This document shows positions 6,925-7,283 of a stretch of 7,283 nucleotides of DNA, in pieces. Origin of the DNA: Cyclobacteriaceae bacterium (GTDB taxonomy: Bacteria > Bacteroidota > Bacteroidia > Cytophagales > Cyclobacteriaceae); contig JANYDR010000203.1 of the NCBI GenBank assembly GCA_025363495.1, positions 1 through 7,283 of the forward strand. Reading direction: 5' to 3'. The notes below the pieces were generated by a model. That model ran no database searches, was not told the DNA's origin, and worked only from the letters and a program-made list of their open reading frames with translations. The stretch's first letter is position 1. Every line of letters starts with the position of its first letter. A program made the translations under genes and the position numbers.

Positions 6925-7218
6925 TTATCTACTCACTTCAATAAAACTTAGGCTCCTAACAGGTTTACCGGCCCCATCAACGCCTTCTACAAGGATTCGA
7001 TAATGGCCGCTTAGATCAGAGGTATAAAAAGATAGTTGTGAAGAAGCTCCAGTCGATTTATTGATCTTAACATTGGGGTTCCAATAAAGAGTGGATCGAT
7101 AATCGGTCAATGTTTTGTCGACTTTCAGGCTTTCGTAGTCTGGGCCATTAAATTTATTGATTGTAGCATATCCGTGAAGTTTAAATAGTCGTCCCTTAAA
7201 AAGCTGAACGGATAAAGA
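6925..7218 (-). pseudogene. C-terminal remnant of a large Bacteroidota envelope protein (MG2 / carboxypeptidase-regulatory type)
   Basis: Ninety-seven codons are readable before the TAA at 6925-6927. The translation contains LFKLHGYATINKF (11-23), DYRSTLYWNPNV (39-50), QLSFYTSDLSGHYRILVEG (61-79) and a short closing strand. The order 'DxRxTLYWNP ... FYTSD ... GxYRxxxEG' is the hallmark C-terminal end of large Bacteroidota surface or periplasmic proteins with macroglobulin-like or carboxypeptidase-regulatory domains, which are usually many hundreds of residues long. Here an in-frame TAA (7219-7221) stops the frame just upstream and a second lies close to the window edge, and no other minus-strand frame in 7222-7283 shows recognisable continuation. 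The only start codon inside the conserved part is a TTG at 7108-7110, which would cut the domain in half. A truncated or frameshifted gene is the simplest reading; an assembly error or a gene continuing in a shifted frame beyond the window are alternatives. It converges with the amidohydrolase operon, 50 bp away, with no clear terminator between them. Confidence 0.6.
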
Positions 7219-7283
7219 TTAATGGGAATAAGATGAGTTTTGGGTTGGTAAAATCTGCAAGAAAGTGGAGTTTTATATGGAAA

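Noticed and set aside
6898..6932. Possible terminator hairpin in the convergent gap (TAGAT ... ATCTA)
   Set aside because: The arms are only 5 bp, A/T-rich, and the pattern is expected by chance in such sequence.

Overview
The window looks like a chromosomal segment from a member of the Bacteroidota, perhaps the Cytophagales. This is an inference from gene content and style: AT-rich leaders without clear Shine-Dalgarno sequences, a run of secreted HutI-like amidohydrolases, and a C-terminal fragment of a type seen at the ends of large Bacteroidota cell-envelope proteins. I see no tRNA, rRNA, CRISPR array, intact transposase or phage gene.

Left part (1-2296, minus strand): two PLP-dependent class V aminotransferase-fold genes lie head to tail. 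The upstream one (1064-2296) is complete and resembles the VC1184 subfamily of 'cysteine desulfurase-like' proteins, but has Tyr where SufS-type enzymes carry the catalytic Cys. The downstream one (901 to beyond base 1) resembles isopenicillin-N-epimerase-like proteins and is cut by the window edge. The gap between them holds a compact inverted-repeat element (956-1054) that includes an exact 15-bp tandem duplication and a nested small hairpin.

Centre: a 140-bp divergent intergenic region (2297-2436) should hold promoters for both the aminotransferase pair and the rightward operon.

Right part (2437-6874, plus strand): three consecutive amidohydrolase-superfamily paralogues, each with a predicted export signal, have gaps of 51 and 4 nt and are probably one transcript. 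Only the middle gene (4183-5556) keeps the metal-ligand set (HxH, two later His, Asp). In the first and third genes every one of these positions is replaced, although the flanking fold and the conserved C-terminal segment remain. The first gene also has a Lys/Asp-rich insert and an extra C-terminal beta-rich domain. The trio suggests one metalloenzyme working with two non-canonical or non-catalytic partners outside the cytoplasm; the substrate cannot be read from the sequence.

Right edge (6925-7283, minus strand): the conserved C-terminal end of a large envelope protein is readable for 97 codons and then interrupted by in-frame stops, so it looks like a gene remnant.

The most notable signal is the arrangement of one intact and two ligand-less amidohydrolases. 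Parts of it are probably a family trait in this phylum rather than unique to this genome.
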